Position numbers and translations under genes: made by a program
Notes under the pieces: generated by a model
What the model saw: only the letters and a program-made list of their open reading frames with translations
The model's database searches: none
What the model was told of the DNA's origin: nothing
In this document: positions 8,288-16,693 of the stretch, one piece after another
Position numbering within the stretch: the first letter of the stretch is position 1
How the letters are laid out: each line of letters opens with the position of its first letter
From: Desulfobulbaceae bacterium UBA2276
Lineage (GTDB): Bacteria; Desulfobacterota; Desulfobulbia; Desulfobulbales; Desulfocapsaceae
Assembly (NCBI GenBank): GCA_002347085.1
Contig: DDWW01000019.1
Coordinates: 1-21,899, forward strand
Length of the DNA: 21,899 nt
Direction: 5' to 3'

Positions 8288-9919
8288 TCAAGAGTTGAGA
8301 TAAAAAAGGTCGGTCAATTCAAACTTCTCCCCGTCAAAGAGGCCCAGATCAGTGATTTTCAGTGCTGGAATCACGGGCAAGGCGAGGAAGGACATGGTCA
8401 TGAAGGGCGTCTGTAACAGACAGCCGTTTTCCTTGACCCTGTGCTCAAGGGCGCTGTAGTTTGCGGCCATTTCTTCGCAACTGCCAAGGCCCATGAGGCC
8501 GGCCACGGGCAGTTCCATCCTCTTCTCCTCCTCCCCGTTGACAAAACAGATACCGCCACCGCTTTCCTGGAGCAGGTTGACGGACCGGGCCAGATCACGA
8601 TCATTGCTGCCAACCGCAATAACATTGTGAGAGTCGTGGGCGATGGAGGAGGCCATGGCCCCTTGTTGCAGGCCAAAGCCCCTGACAAAGGCAATGGCCG
8701 GGGGCGCCGGCTGATAGCGGTTATGGACGAGGATCTTTAACAGGTCTGCCGGCAGATCAGCCTCGACCACGATGCTGTCTGCCGGCACGGAGTGGCGGCC
8801 GGCAGTAGTGACAATCTGACCGTCAGTCACCTCAATGACCTTTATCTGTGGGCCTCGTGCTCGGATCTGCAGCTGCTCAGGACGAATTGCTAAGGCATGG
8901 AAGCGATTGATCGGCATGGCCTGACCGGCCTGAAAAAGGGGTTGCCCTTTGCTGCTGACCTTCGCGCCGCCAATCCAGGTGGCGCTAACCTCCATGAGCT
9001 CCAGGTCATCAATCAGGATGAAGTCGGCCGGGTCACCTTTTTGCAGCAGCCCGACCCCGAGCGGGTAATGGCGCACCGGGTTGACGCAGGCACATTGCAG
9101 GATGTCAAAGAGATCATGGCCCAGAGAAAGGGCCTTTTTGACCAGCAGGTTGATATGGCCGCGGACCAGATCGGCCGGCTTCAGATCATCGGTGCAGAGC
9201 ATGCACTGTCCGCTATGACTGGTGATGAGTGGATGCAGGTCATCGAGGTTGCGGGCGCTTGAGCCCTGGCGCAATTGGATATTCATGCCGAGTGCCAGTT
9301 TCTCGTAACACTCCGCCAGACTGAGCGATTCATGATCGGTGCTGATCCCCGCCTTGATATAGGCCGCAAGATCCGGCCCGCGCAGGCCCGGGGCATGACC
9401 GTCCACCTTTTTGCCCATTTTTACAGCCGCCTGCAGTTTGGCCATGACCTCCGGATCCTTACCGATGACCCCGGGAAAATTCATCATCTCGGCCAGAAAA
9501 GTGATATCGTCGCGCCCCAGCAGCTCTTCCACATCCAGGGCCCCAAGCCTGGCCCCACTGTTTTCAAAACCAGTGGCCGGCACACAGGAAGGGGCGCCGA
9601 AGAAAAACTTCAGCGGCACCTGCCGTCCGCTCTCAATCATAAAGTCAATGCCGGCAATCCCCAGGACATTGGCGATTTCATGAGGGTCGGCCACCACGGC
9701 CACAGTACCGTGGCACACCGCTTTTTCGGCAAAGGCGGCCGGGGTCAGCATGGAGCTTTCGATATGGATATGGGAATCGATCAAGCCCGGCAGGATAAAG
9801 GGGCCCCTGACCTCGGCGTCAGGCTGGATGTCAACAATACGTCCCTGATCAATGACCAGGGTCCCTGGAAATTGGCGGCGGGCCACAGGGTCAACAATAA
9901 TACCGGATATCTTGTCCAT
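8288..9919 (-). CDS. ade: Adenine deaminase
   Basis: This 543-residue cytoplasmic metalloenzyme of the amidohydrolase superfamily converts adenine to hypoxanthine and ammonia in purine salvage. Metal-binding and family motifs are intact: PGLIDSHIHIESSMLTP with H50, H52 and E54, GTVAVVADPHEIANVLG at about 71-87, FFGAPSCVPATGFENSG, GHAPGL, STDHESLS and the LCTDDLKP metal-binding Asp. The C-terminal half has the family's SIAHDSHNVIAVGSNDRDL and GLGSCEE. It is slightly shorter than well-known AdeC/Ade proteins of roughly 580-590 residues. The start at 9919 is set by AGGAG 5 bases upstream. A longer in-frame opening to 10102 would overlap the HD-GYP gene and adds unrelated sequence, so I reject it. 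The gene follows the HD-GYP gene by 76 bases on the same strand with no terminator between, so it may be the last gene of the signalling cluster. Confidence 0.95.
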   Translation of the reverse strand: MDKISGIIVDPVARRQFPGTLVIDQGRIVDIQPDAEVRGPFILPGLIDSHIHIESSMLTPAAFAEKAVCHGTVAVVADPHEIANVLGIAGIDFMIESGRQVPLKFFFGAPSCVPATGFENSGARLGALDVEELLGRDDITFLAEMMNFPGVIGKDPEVMAKLQAAVKMGKKVDGHAPGLRGPDLAAYIKAGISTDHESLSLAECYEKLALGMNIQLRQGSSARNLDDLHPLITSHSGQCMLCTDDLKPADLVRGHINLLVKKALSLGHDLFDILQCACVNPVRHYPLGVGLLQKGDPADFILIDDLELMEVSATWIGGAKVSSKGQPLFQAGQAMPINRFHALAIRPEQLQIRARGPQIKVIEVTDGQIVTTAGRHSVPADSIVVEADLPADLLKILVHNRYQPAPPAIAFVRGFGLQQGAMASSIAHDSHNVIAVGSNDRDLARSVNLLQESGGGICFVNGEEEKRMELPVAGLMGLGSCEEMAANYSALEHRVKENGCLLQTPFMTMSFLALPVIPALKITDLGLFDGEKFELTDLFYLNS

Positions 9920-9995
9920 CTGTTCTCCTGAGAGTGACAAAGGCTGGTAAAATCCTGCCAATGCCGGCACTCTCTGCTCCACTGCAACAGGGGGG

Positions 9996-10844
9996 TTATT
10001 CGTACTGCTTGCGAATAGCTGCGAAGCGTTCAAAATTATCCAGAAACAGCTGTGCCAGGTGCGGGTCGAAATGCTTGCCGGATTGTTCCTGAAAATAATC
10101 ACGAATCCGGGTCATGGGCCAGGCCTTCCTGTAGGCCCGTTCGGTTCCGAGGGCATCGAAGACATCAGCGATGGCGACAATACGCCCGCAAATCGGAATG
10201 GCCTCTCCGCGCAATCTCTGGGGATAACCCGAACCATCCCATTTCTCGTGATGGTTGCGGGTCACGAGAGCGGCAATCTCGCGAATCGGTTTGGTGGAGT
10301 TGGCCAGAAGCCTGTAGCCGATTTCGGCATGCTCCTGCATGATGGAAAATTCTTCCGGGGTCAGCTTGCCGGGTTTCAGCAGCACATTATCCGGAATACC
10401 AATCTTGCCGATATCGTGCAGGGGAGCGGCACTCTTGAGCAGGAAGACCTCTTCATCCGGCAGGCCGGCGAGCTGGGCCAGCAGACCGGTGTATTCGGCC
10501 ACGCGTTTGACATGGGCGCTCATCTCTCCACACCGGGCTTCAGCAACTACCGAAAGGGTGAGGATCACCTCGACCTGCGTTTCGTTGAGTTCCTGTATCT
10601 TGGCGCGCTCAATCTCGTTCTTCTTGATGAAGCCCTTGGTATTGAGAACGGCGATGAGAATGGAAACCAGAAATCCGAGCACCAGGGGGCCCAAAAAAAC
10701 TTCGTGGCTGACGGGGAGTCCCAGACGGACGACCATGTTGAACCAGCCGAACAGGGCCATAAACGGAGTAATGATGAGCCAGTTCAGAAAAAATGAGCGG
10801 ACGCCGAATTGAAATTCGGTACTGCTGGGAGAAGGTATGTGCAT
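9996..10844 (-). CDS. HD-GYP phosphodiesterase with two N-terminal membrane helices
   Basis: This 282-residue protein has two transmembrane helices (about residues 17-37 and 47-67) with only a short external loop, then a short helix (70-95) and an HD-GYP domain (about 95-275). The catalytic motifs are complete: H111 in MSAHVKR, HDIGK at 143-147, HHEKWDGSGYP at 198-208 and AIADVFDAL at 224-232. The expected reaction is hydrolysis of cyclic di-GMP to pGpG or GMP at the inner membrane. With no sensor domain, its input must come from the membrane helices or from partners. The ATG at 10844 has AAGGAG upstream but at a long 12-base spacing, so initiation may be moderate. It lies 87 bases after the diguanylate cyclase gene, making a synthesis/degradation pair in one transcription unit. 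Confidence 0.92.
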   Translation of the reverse strand: MHIPSPSSTEFQFGVRSFFLNWLIITPFMALFGWFNMVVRLGLPVSHEVFLGPLVLGFLVSILIAVLNTKGFIKKNEIERAKIQELNETQVEVILTLSVVAEARCGEMSAHVKRVAEYTGLLAQLAGLPDEEVFLLKSAAPLHDIGKIGIPDNVLLKPGKLTPEEFSIMQEHAEIGYRLLANSTKPIREIAALVTRNHHEKWDGSGYPQRLRGEAIPICGRIVAIADVFDALGTERAYRKAWPMTRIRDYFQEQSGKHFDPHLAQLFLDNFERFAAIRKQYE

Positions 10845-10931
10845 TTTCAGAGTAGACTCCTTCAGGCTGATGGGTGGTTTCTTTAAAGGGATAGCAGGTT
10901 TCGTTTAATCGTTCCTGTGGAGACAGGTCGA

Positions 10932-12326
10932 TCAGTCGGCAACGACCCGGTTGCGGCCTTGATTCTTGGCCTGGTAGAGAGCGGCATCTACCCTTTTGAT
11001 CAGGATCTCCTGGTCATCTCCTGCCCGGCACGATGTGACCCCGAGACTGATGGTGACCGCCACCTTCTGTTGCACTGCCAGGCGAATCCGTTCCGCGACG
11101 TTACAGGCCTCGGGGAGATCTGCATCCGGGAGGAGCACGAGAAACTCTTCTCCCCCGAACCGCACCTTGAGGTCGATATCGCGGAGCTCGTTTGCCGCCA
11201 CCTTGGTGGTTTCGATCAGGATCAGATCTCCGGCGTCATGGCCCTGGGTATCGTTGACTTTTTTAAAATGATCAATGTCGAACATGATCACGGAAAAAGG
11301 CTTGCCGGAGCGTTTCGCCCGGGAAAGATTGTCATGCATGATGATCTCCATATGGCGGCGGTTCGCCAGGCCGGTCAGGGGGTCACGCAGGGAAAGGGAG
11401 AGTGTCTCCTCATACAGACGGGCGTTGTCGATGGCAATGCCGATCTGGTTGCCGAGGGCAATCAGCAGATCCATTTTCTCTTTCTCTACCTCAACGTTGA
11501 CCGGAAGGTAGAGGCAGAGGACGCCCACCAGGCATTTTTTGGCCTTGAGCGGAAGAATGATATGACCATGGGCGGGGATTTCCGGATACTGCAGGGTGTG
11601 ACGGTCATCCGTTTCCGAATTTTTCGACAGAACAATCTCCCCGGTCCGGGCCGCCAGGGCGCACAGACAGGTATCCAGGCGACAGCTGCGATGATCAGCA
11701 AGAAACAGGGGCACTATCGACAGGTTATGACCCAGTTCATGTACCAGTACCAGTTTTTCATCCTGGACCAGAAAGAGGACACCCCTCTGCTCCAGGCCCA
11801 GGGTCTCGATTCCGGTAATCGCCTCCAGGACTTCGGCCAGGGTCTCATGCAGATTGATGGATTGATTGACCTTTTGGGAGACATGATAGAGGGTGGCAAG
11901 TTCCGCGTTCTTCCGGCGTAATTCCTCCTGCTCCTTCTTGCGCTGGATGGCATAGGTCATGGCGCGGACCAGGACTTCCCGCTCGACCTCGCCCTTAATC
12001 AGATAGTCCTGGGCCCCCATCTTTACCGCCTCCATGCCGACAGCCTCATCGGCCAGACCGGTGAGGACGACAATGGGTATGGCCTGTGCCTTCGCAAGCA
12101 AGGCGGTAACGGTTGCCAGCCCCTGGCTGTCTGGCAGGCCAAGATCGGAGAGAACGACATCGACATGGTGCTCACGGATATATTCCACTCCACCACTCAC
12201 TCTGTTGACATGGGCCAGCTCGAAGCAATAGAGCTGGCCGCACACAGACTCGATCATATCCTGGATAAGGAAGACATCATCGGGATCATCCTCGATCAAG
12301 AGGACCTTAATAAGCTGGTTTTTCAT
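10932..12326 (-). CDS. Response regulator diguanylate cyclase, REC-GAF-GGDEF
   Basis: This 464-residue soluble protein has three domains. The receiver (about 5-125) has acidic D13/D14, phospho-acceptor D61 in VVLSDLGLPD, T89 and K111. The GAF domain (about 150-305) has several cysteines (C215, C220, C222) and may bind a ligand. The GGDEF domain (about 310-460) has the active-site GGEEF at 391-395, the substrate motif FDIDHFKKVNDTQGHDAGD, and an intact inhibitory I-site RDID at 382-385, placed five residues before GGEEF. It should make cyclic di-GMP from two GTP under phosphorylation control and with product inhibition. The start at 12326 lies 7 bases after the stop of the single-domain regulator gene, whose final codons supply a GAGGA ribosome binding site. 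The adjacent kinase is the obvious phosphate donor, directly or through the single-domain receiver. Confidence 0.94.
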   Translation of the reverse strand: MKNQLIKVLLIEDDPDDVFLIQDMIESVCGQLYCFELAHVNRVSGGVEYIREHHVDVVLSDLGLPDSQGLATVTALLAKAQAIPIVVLTGLADEAVGMEAVKMGAQDYLIKGEVEREVLVRAMTYAIQRKKEQEELRRKNAELATLYHVSQKVNQSINLHETLAEVLEAITGIETLGLEQRGVLFLVQDEKLVLVHELGHNLSIVPLFLADHRSCRLDTCLCALAARTGEIVLSKNSETDDRHTLQYPEIPAHGHIILPLKAKKCLVGVLCLYLPVNVEVEKEKMDLLIALGNQIGIAIDNARLYEETLSLSLRDPLTGLANRRHMEIIMHDNLSRAKRSGKPFSVIMFDIDHFKKVNDTQGHDAGDLILIETTKVAANELRDIDLKVRFGGEEFLVLLPDADLPEACNVAERIRLAVQQKVAVTISLGVTSCRAGDDQEILIKRVDAALYQAKNQGRNRVVAD

Positions 12327-12333
12327 TTCTTGT

Positions 12334-12786
12334 CTATTCCTCAGCGGGCAGAGTAACGATTTCCAGCCAGTATTCCGTAAGAACCTGGATAGTTTTCAAG
12401 AATTCATCAAAGCAAACGGGCTTGCGGATAAAGGAGTTGACCCCAAGGTCATAGGTCTTGACAATATCTTCTGCCGCAGACGAGGTGGTCAACACCACCA
12501 CCGGGATTCGGCGCAGATCCGGATGGGATTTGATCTGCTTGAGCGCCTCCCTCCCGTCCATCTTCGGCATGTTGAGATCCAGGAGGATCAAGGTCGGCCG
12601 CGGTGATGTAGCCGCTTCCGCATACGACCCTCGCCGCAGAAGATAGTCGAGGAGTTCCTCGCCGTTTTTGACCCGGAGGAGGATATGCCGCAGTCGCGAT
12701 TCCTCTAGGGCCTCCAGGGTAAGAAAGAAATCATCATCGTCGTCATCGGCCATGAGAATAACCATCGATTTCTTAAGATTGTTCAT
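12334..12786 (-). CDS. Single-domain response regulator (Rcp1-like)
   Basis: This 150-residue stand-alone receiver begins MNNLKKSMVILMADDDDDDF. An unbroken run of six Asp at 14-19 includes the metal-binding pair. The phospho-acceptor is D70 in LILLDLNMPKMDG, the switch residues are T100/T101 in VVLTTSS, and the conserved K122 is in IRKPV. The shape, with a long loop before the phosphorylation site and no output domain, matches the Rcp1/CheY-like regulators that partner phytochrome-type kinases. The start is set at 12786 by AAGGAAG 6 bases upstream. It overlaps the kinase stop codon by 14 bases, so translation is probably coupled. A longer opening to 12852 lies wholly inside the kinase gene and is rejected. 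It may act as a phosphate shuttle or sink between the kinase and the REC-GAF-GGDEF protein. Confidence 0.92.
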   Translation of the reverse strand: MNNLKKSMVILMADDDDDDFFLTLEALEESRLRHILLRVKNGEELLDYLLRRGSYAEAATSPRPTLILLDLNMPKMDGREALKQIKSHPDLRRIPVVVLTTSSAAEDIVKTYDLGVNSFIRKPVCFDEFLKTIQVLTEYWLEIVTLPAEE

Positions 12787-15700
12787 GTTTTTCTTCCTTT
12801 TTCTCTGGTTGGAGCGGCAGGCGAATGATAAAGGCGGCACCCTCTCCGACACTGCTGCGCGCCGTTATGGTGCCGTCGTGGCGTTTGACAATCTTGTCAC
12901 AGATGGCAAGACCCATGCCGGTCCCCTCATACTCATCACGGGCGTGCAGCCGTTGGAAGGGGACAAATATTCTATCGAGGTATTTTTCATCAAAGCCGAT
13001 GCCGTTATCTGCAACCCTGATCTCAGCCCAGCCGTCACCCGTTTCTACCCCGGAGACGGTGACTTGAGGGACCGCACCCGGTGGCTGATACTTGAGGCTG
13101 TTGGTGAGCAGATTCTGAAAGAGCTGACGCATCTGCAGGTGATCACCGTGGATTCGCGGCAACCCTTCCACCTCTACCCGCCCCTTGCTCCTGACCAACA
13201 GATCTTCTATATCAGAGAGGACCTCACGGACAACCTCTTGCAGATCAATGGACTTAAAGGGTTTGCCCTTGGTGGTCACCCGGGAAAATTGCAGGAGCCC
13301 GTCGATGAGCTGCCGCATCCGGCCGGCGGCGTTCTGCATCCGTGCGAGATAATCAAGGCTGCGGTCATCGAGAGATGGCCCGCCATGTTTTTTGAGGCGA
13401 TCGCCAAAGGCCATGATCTTGCGCAGCGGTTCCTGCAGGTCATGAGAGGCAACATAGGCAAACTGCTGGAGCTCTTCGTTGCTGCGCTCCAGCTCCCGGG
13501 TGAAACGGTTGAGCTTCTCCTCCGCCTCTTTGCGGACCCGGATATCGCGGGCCACGCTGAGCACCAGCCTTTTGCCGCCGACCTCGATGAGCTTGGCGTT
13601 GATATCAAGAGGGATCCGCGTTCCGTCCTTACAGATATGGGCCGCCTCAAACTTGCAATGGCCGTGATCCCGCATTTCCTGGGAACGATTCGGGAAGTTT
13701 GCGGCAAACTCTGGGGCATCGAGATCCTTGATATTAAGAGACAGGAATTCATCTTTTTCGTAGCCGCGCTCCCTGTAGGCCGCCTCATTGGCCTCGATGA
13801 TCCTGCCATCCAGATCGTGCAGGAGGATGGCGTCGTTGGCCGCGTCAATGAGCTGGGCCTTCAGCTGGATCTCGTCCTCGGCCCGTTTCAGGAGTGTGAC
13901 ATCACGAAAAATGCTAAAAAGGACATCCCGGCCGCCCAGGTTGATCACCTTAACCGTAACAACGATATTTCGCAATTCGCCATCCTTGCGGCGATGCAGG
14001 GTCTCAAAATCATCCCGACCATGTTCCAGAAGATGCGTGATATGCCCTTGGGTCTCTTCGGGTGTTTCCTTGATTTCATAATCGGAAAGCCGTAAGCGGA
14101 AGAACTCCTCACGACTGTAGCCCAGCTGCCGATGAGCGGTTTCATTGAAGGCCAAGGGCAAAGTGCTTTCCGGGTCGACAAGACAAATCCCGTCCGGCGA
14201 CTGTTCAAACAGGGTACGATAACGGTTTTCCGCATCCCGAAGCAAGGTCTCCGCCTGTTTGCGTTCGGTGATATCCTCGTAGGTGCCGAGGATGCCGGAG
14301 ACCTGAGCGTCCTTGTCCTGCAAGGGTATTTTATTGGTCAGGAGCCACAAGGGCAGCCCATCAACATTGTGCTGCGGTTCCTCGATATTGAATTTAGGAG
14401 AAGAGGATTCCATGACCGCCAGATCGTCTGCTCGATACAGTGCCGCCTCTTCCCGCCAGGGCATATCAAAATCATTCTTGCCGATCAGCTCCTCCACCGA
14501 GCTCAGTCCGGCATCCTGCAAAAAGAGTCTGTTGCCGCCCAGATAGTTGTCCTGCCGATCCTTCCAGAATACCCGTTGCGGGATATTATCGAGCACCGTC
14601 TGCAGCATCTGCCGGGAATAAAACAATTCATCCTCGACCCTTTTTCTCTTTAAGATCTGCCACATGGAGTTCATAAAGAGGGTGAGCTGGCGAATATCCT
14701 GATCTCCGTAAGGCCCCACCTTGTTCCCCACGCCGACCACGGCCACCACTCTATCTTTGTCAAAAAGAGGAACACTCAGGTGACGTTTGATGGGAAAATG
14801 GCCTTCAGGAACCCCTTTTTTCCCGGCCAACCCGGGGTAGTCGTTATGGATAACGGGTTTGGCCATGCGGACACTGTCTGCCCATACCCCGGCCGAAGCG
14901 ATAGGATAATGAGGGGTCTTGGCGGCACTGCACTTTTCCTGGACATTTTGGGACCAGGAGTAGAGCTCTATGGTGTTGTTGCCTGGATTGATGAAGTGAA
15001 GATAGCCAACGTCGCTGTCGGTGAGACGGACGGCCTCCTCCAGGGCAAAGTCGGTGAGTTCTTTCTCCGCCCCCCACCCCTTCTGGCTCAGATTGAGAAG
15101 AGACGACAAACGAACCTCATCCTGTTTGAGCAGCATCTCGGCCTGTTTGCGCTCATTGATATCGAGCACTGTGCCCACCATCCGTATGGGGGTCCCGCTC
15201 CTGTCCAGCTGGAGCTCACCCTGTTCAAGCACATACCGTTCCCGGCCGTCCGGCAAGACGATCCGGTGTTCAACGCTGTAGGGCTGGTGACGGGTCAGGG
15301 TGTCTGCGAGCGCCTGTTTGAGACGTTCCCGGTCTTGCGGATGGATCGTCTCCATAAATGTTTCGTAACCGGGGGTAAACGCCTGGGGGTCCCGGCCGAA
15401 GATCCGATAGATTTCATCCGACCACCAGAGGGCATTGCTTATGATATCCCAGTCCCAGTTGCCAAGATGGGCGATCTCCTGGGCCTTGTCCAGGCGTTGC
15501 TTGGCCGCGTTGAGCTCCCTGGTCCGTTCCTGAATTTTTTCTTCCAGATTGTCATAGGCTGCCTGCAATGCTGTTTCAGCCTCTTGGCGTTGACCGATCT
15601 CCACCTCTAACTGCTCGTTTTTATATCGTAACGTATCCTGGCTGCCAATAAGCTGCTCGGTTCGAGCATCAAAGGCCAGGGCCAGTTCCTCCAGTTCATC

Positions 15701-16648
15701 GTCGGTGCCGACCGGACTGCAGGGCATGGCCTTTTGACCGATGCCGGACTCGCGCACCCTGGCGCACAACCGAAGAATCGGCTGGGCCATCTGGTTTCCC
15801 AGGTGGGAGGCAACGAGGATCGCCAAAACAACAAAGAGGGAGCCCAGCAGCAACAGGCGTAAAGCCGCAGTGCGGACCGGCTGGAGGAATTCGCTGTTGG
15901 AGACGCCGATTTCAAACGTCAGCCCTAACTTGTGCGCATAGGTATCCCCCACATCTTTATCATGCTGATGGCGATGGGTAACGTAGGTGAGCCCGGCTTG
16001 TTCATTGGCAGTAAAGAGAAGGGCCTTCTCCTGATAGAGCCTGTACAGTTGGGAAGAGTGGGGCGGAAGTATTTCCTTTAAGATGGCCCCCAGATCAACA
16101 AGAACGACAACCGCCCCTTGGGTGGTTTGATAATACTGGATTGGCTGGATGATCACGAGTTTCAACTCTTTTGCCAGCAGATGAGAAGTCTGTATCCCCA
16201 CAGCCAGAGTGGTCCGCAGGTCGGGACCCTGGACATAGTCGGGAGTTTCCCCGGAACTTGCATAGATGACCTCGCCTGCGAAATCAACGACTGTGGTTGC
16301 GGCAACAAAGGGGGTCTTGCCAAACTCCTGAACAAATTTAGGCAGATAAAGTCCTCGACCCTGGGGATCAATGAGACTGTTGGTTACAAATTGATTCCTG
16401 CTGAGCTGTTCAATGTTCTGTCCCAGAAAAGAAAGGCGCAGGTCCAGATCACGCAGATAGGCGTGGGCCAAGGCATCAAGGGAACTTACCTCTTTGTCGG
16501 TGATCGCTTGCTGGAGCATCCAGGAGGTGGCGGCGATGCTGACCACTAAGACCAGAACCACAAAGGCGGTGATCTGGCGGATCAATCTCCAGCGCAACCC
16601 CTTGGGGAGCAGATCTTTCCATTGTCTGAATCCGGTATTTTTTTTCAT
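12773..16648 (-). CDS. Multi-PAS/GAF membrane sensor histidine kinase, 1291 residues
   Basis: In order this protein has TM1 (about 24-45), a large periplasmic sensor region (46-262, Cache-like, with VVDFAGEVIYASSGE), TM2 (263-282), HAMP (283-335), a coiled coil (340-390), PAS (395-505, GNWDWDIISNALWWSDEIYR), GAF (515-668, with DSDVGYLHFINP and RHLSVPLFD), PAS (680-800), PAS (805-925), PAS (930-1045), then HisKA and HATPase. The phospho-acceptor is H1069 in VASHDLQEPLRK. The N box is NLLTNSLKY at 1179-1187, the G1 box DNGIG at 1214-1218 and the G2 box GTGMGL at 1242-1247. It has no receiver domain, consistent with the separate receiver gene that overlaps its 3' end. The ATG at 16648 follows AGGAAGG closely. 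The binding-protein fusion gene ends only 45 bases upstream, which suggests that the fusion presents ligands to this kinase's periplasmic domain. Confidence 0.95.
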   Translation of the reverse strand: MKKNTGFRQWKDLLPKGLRWRLIRQITAFVVLVLVVSIAATSWMLQQAITDKEVSSLDALAHAYLRDLDLRLSFLGQNIEQLSRNQFVTNSLIDPQGRGLYLPKFVQEFGKTPFVAATTVVDFAGEVIYASSGETPDYVQGPDLRTTLAVGIQTSHLLAKELKLVIIQPIQYYQTTQGAVVVLVDLGAILKEILPPHSSQLYRLYQEKALLFTANEQAGLTYVTHRHQHDKDVGDTYAHKLGLTFEIGVSNSEFLQPVRTAALRLLLLGSLFVVLAILVASHLGNQMAQPILRLCARVRESGIGQKAMPCSPVGTDDELEELALAFDARTEQLIGSQDTLRYKNEQLEVEIGQRQEAETALQAAYDNLEEKIQERTRELNAAKQRLDKAQEIAHLGNWDWDIISNALWWSDEIYRIFGRDPQAFTPGYETFMETIHPQDRERLKQALADTLTRHQPYSVEHRIVLPDGRERYVLEQGELQLDRSGTPIRMVGTVLDINERKQAEMLLKQDEVRLSSLLNLSQKGWGAEKELTDFALEEAVRLTDSDVGYLHFINPGNNTIELYSWSQNVQEKCSAAKTPHYPIASAGVWADSVRMAKPVIHNDYPGLAGKKGVPEGHFPIKRHLSVPLFDKDRVVAVVGVGNKVGPYGDQDIRQLTLFMNSMWQILKRKRVEDELFYSRQMLQTVLDNIPQRVFWKDRQDNYLGGNRLFLQDAGLSSVEELIGKNDFDMPWREEAALYRADDLAVMESSSPKFNIEEPQHNVDGLPLWLLTNKIPLQDKDAQVSGILGTYEDITERKQAETLLRDAENRYRTLFEQSPDGICLVDPESTLPLAFNETAHRQLGYSREEFFRLRLSDYEIKETPEETQGHITHLLEHGRDDFETLHRRKDGELRNIVVTVKVINLGGRDVLFSIFRDVTLLKRAEDEIQLKAQLIDAANDAILLHDLDGRIIEANEAAYRERGYEKDEFLSLNIKDLDAPEFAANFPNRSQEMRDHGHCKFEAAHICKDGTRIPLDINAKLIEVGGKRLVLSVARDIRVRKEAEEKLNRFTRELERSNEELQQFAYVASHDLQEPLRKIMAFGDRLKKHGGPSLDDRSLDYLARMQNAAGRMRQLIDGLLQFSRVTTKGKPFKSIDLQEVVREVLSDIEDLLVRSKGRVEVEGLPRIHGDHLQMRQLFQNLLTNSLKYQPPGAVPQVTVSGVETGDGWAEIRVADNGIGFDEKYLDRIFVPFQRLHARDEYEGTGMGLAICDKIVKRHDGTITARSSVGEGAAFIIRLPLQPEKKEEKHEQS

Positions 16649-16693
16649 TGCCTTCCTCTCACCGCAGAATCATTATGGCTCGCGCCGGCATCT

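Noticed and set aside
9920..10102. In-frame N-terminal extension of adenine deaminase by 61 residues
   Set aside because: It overlaps the HD-GYP coding end, lacks family similarity, and a strong AGGAG precedes the internal ATG at 9919.
12668..14095. 475-residue open frame on the plus strand opposite the kinase 3' end
   Set aside because: It runs antisense to the HisKA/ATPase and PAS domains and has low-complexity, unrecognisable translation.
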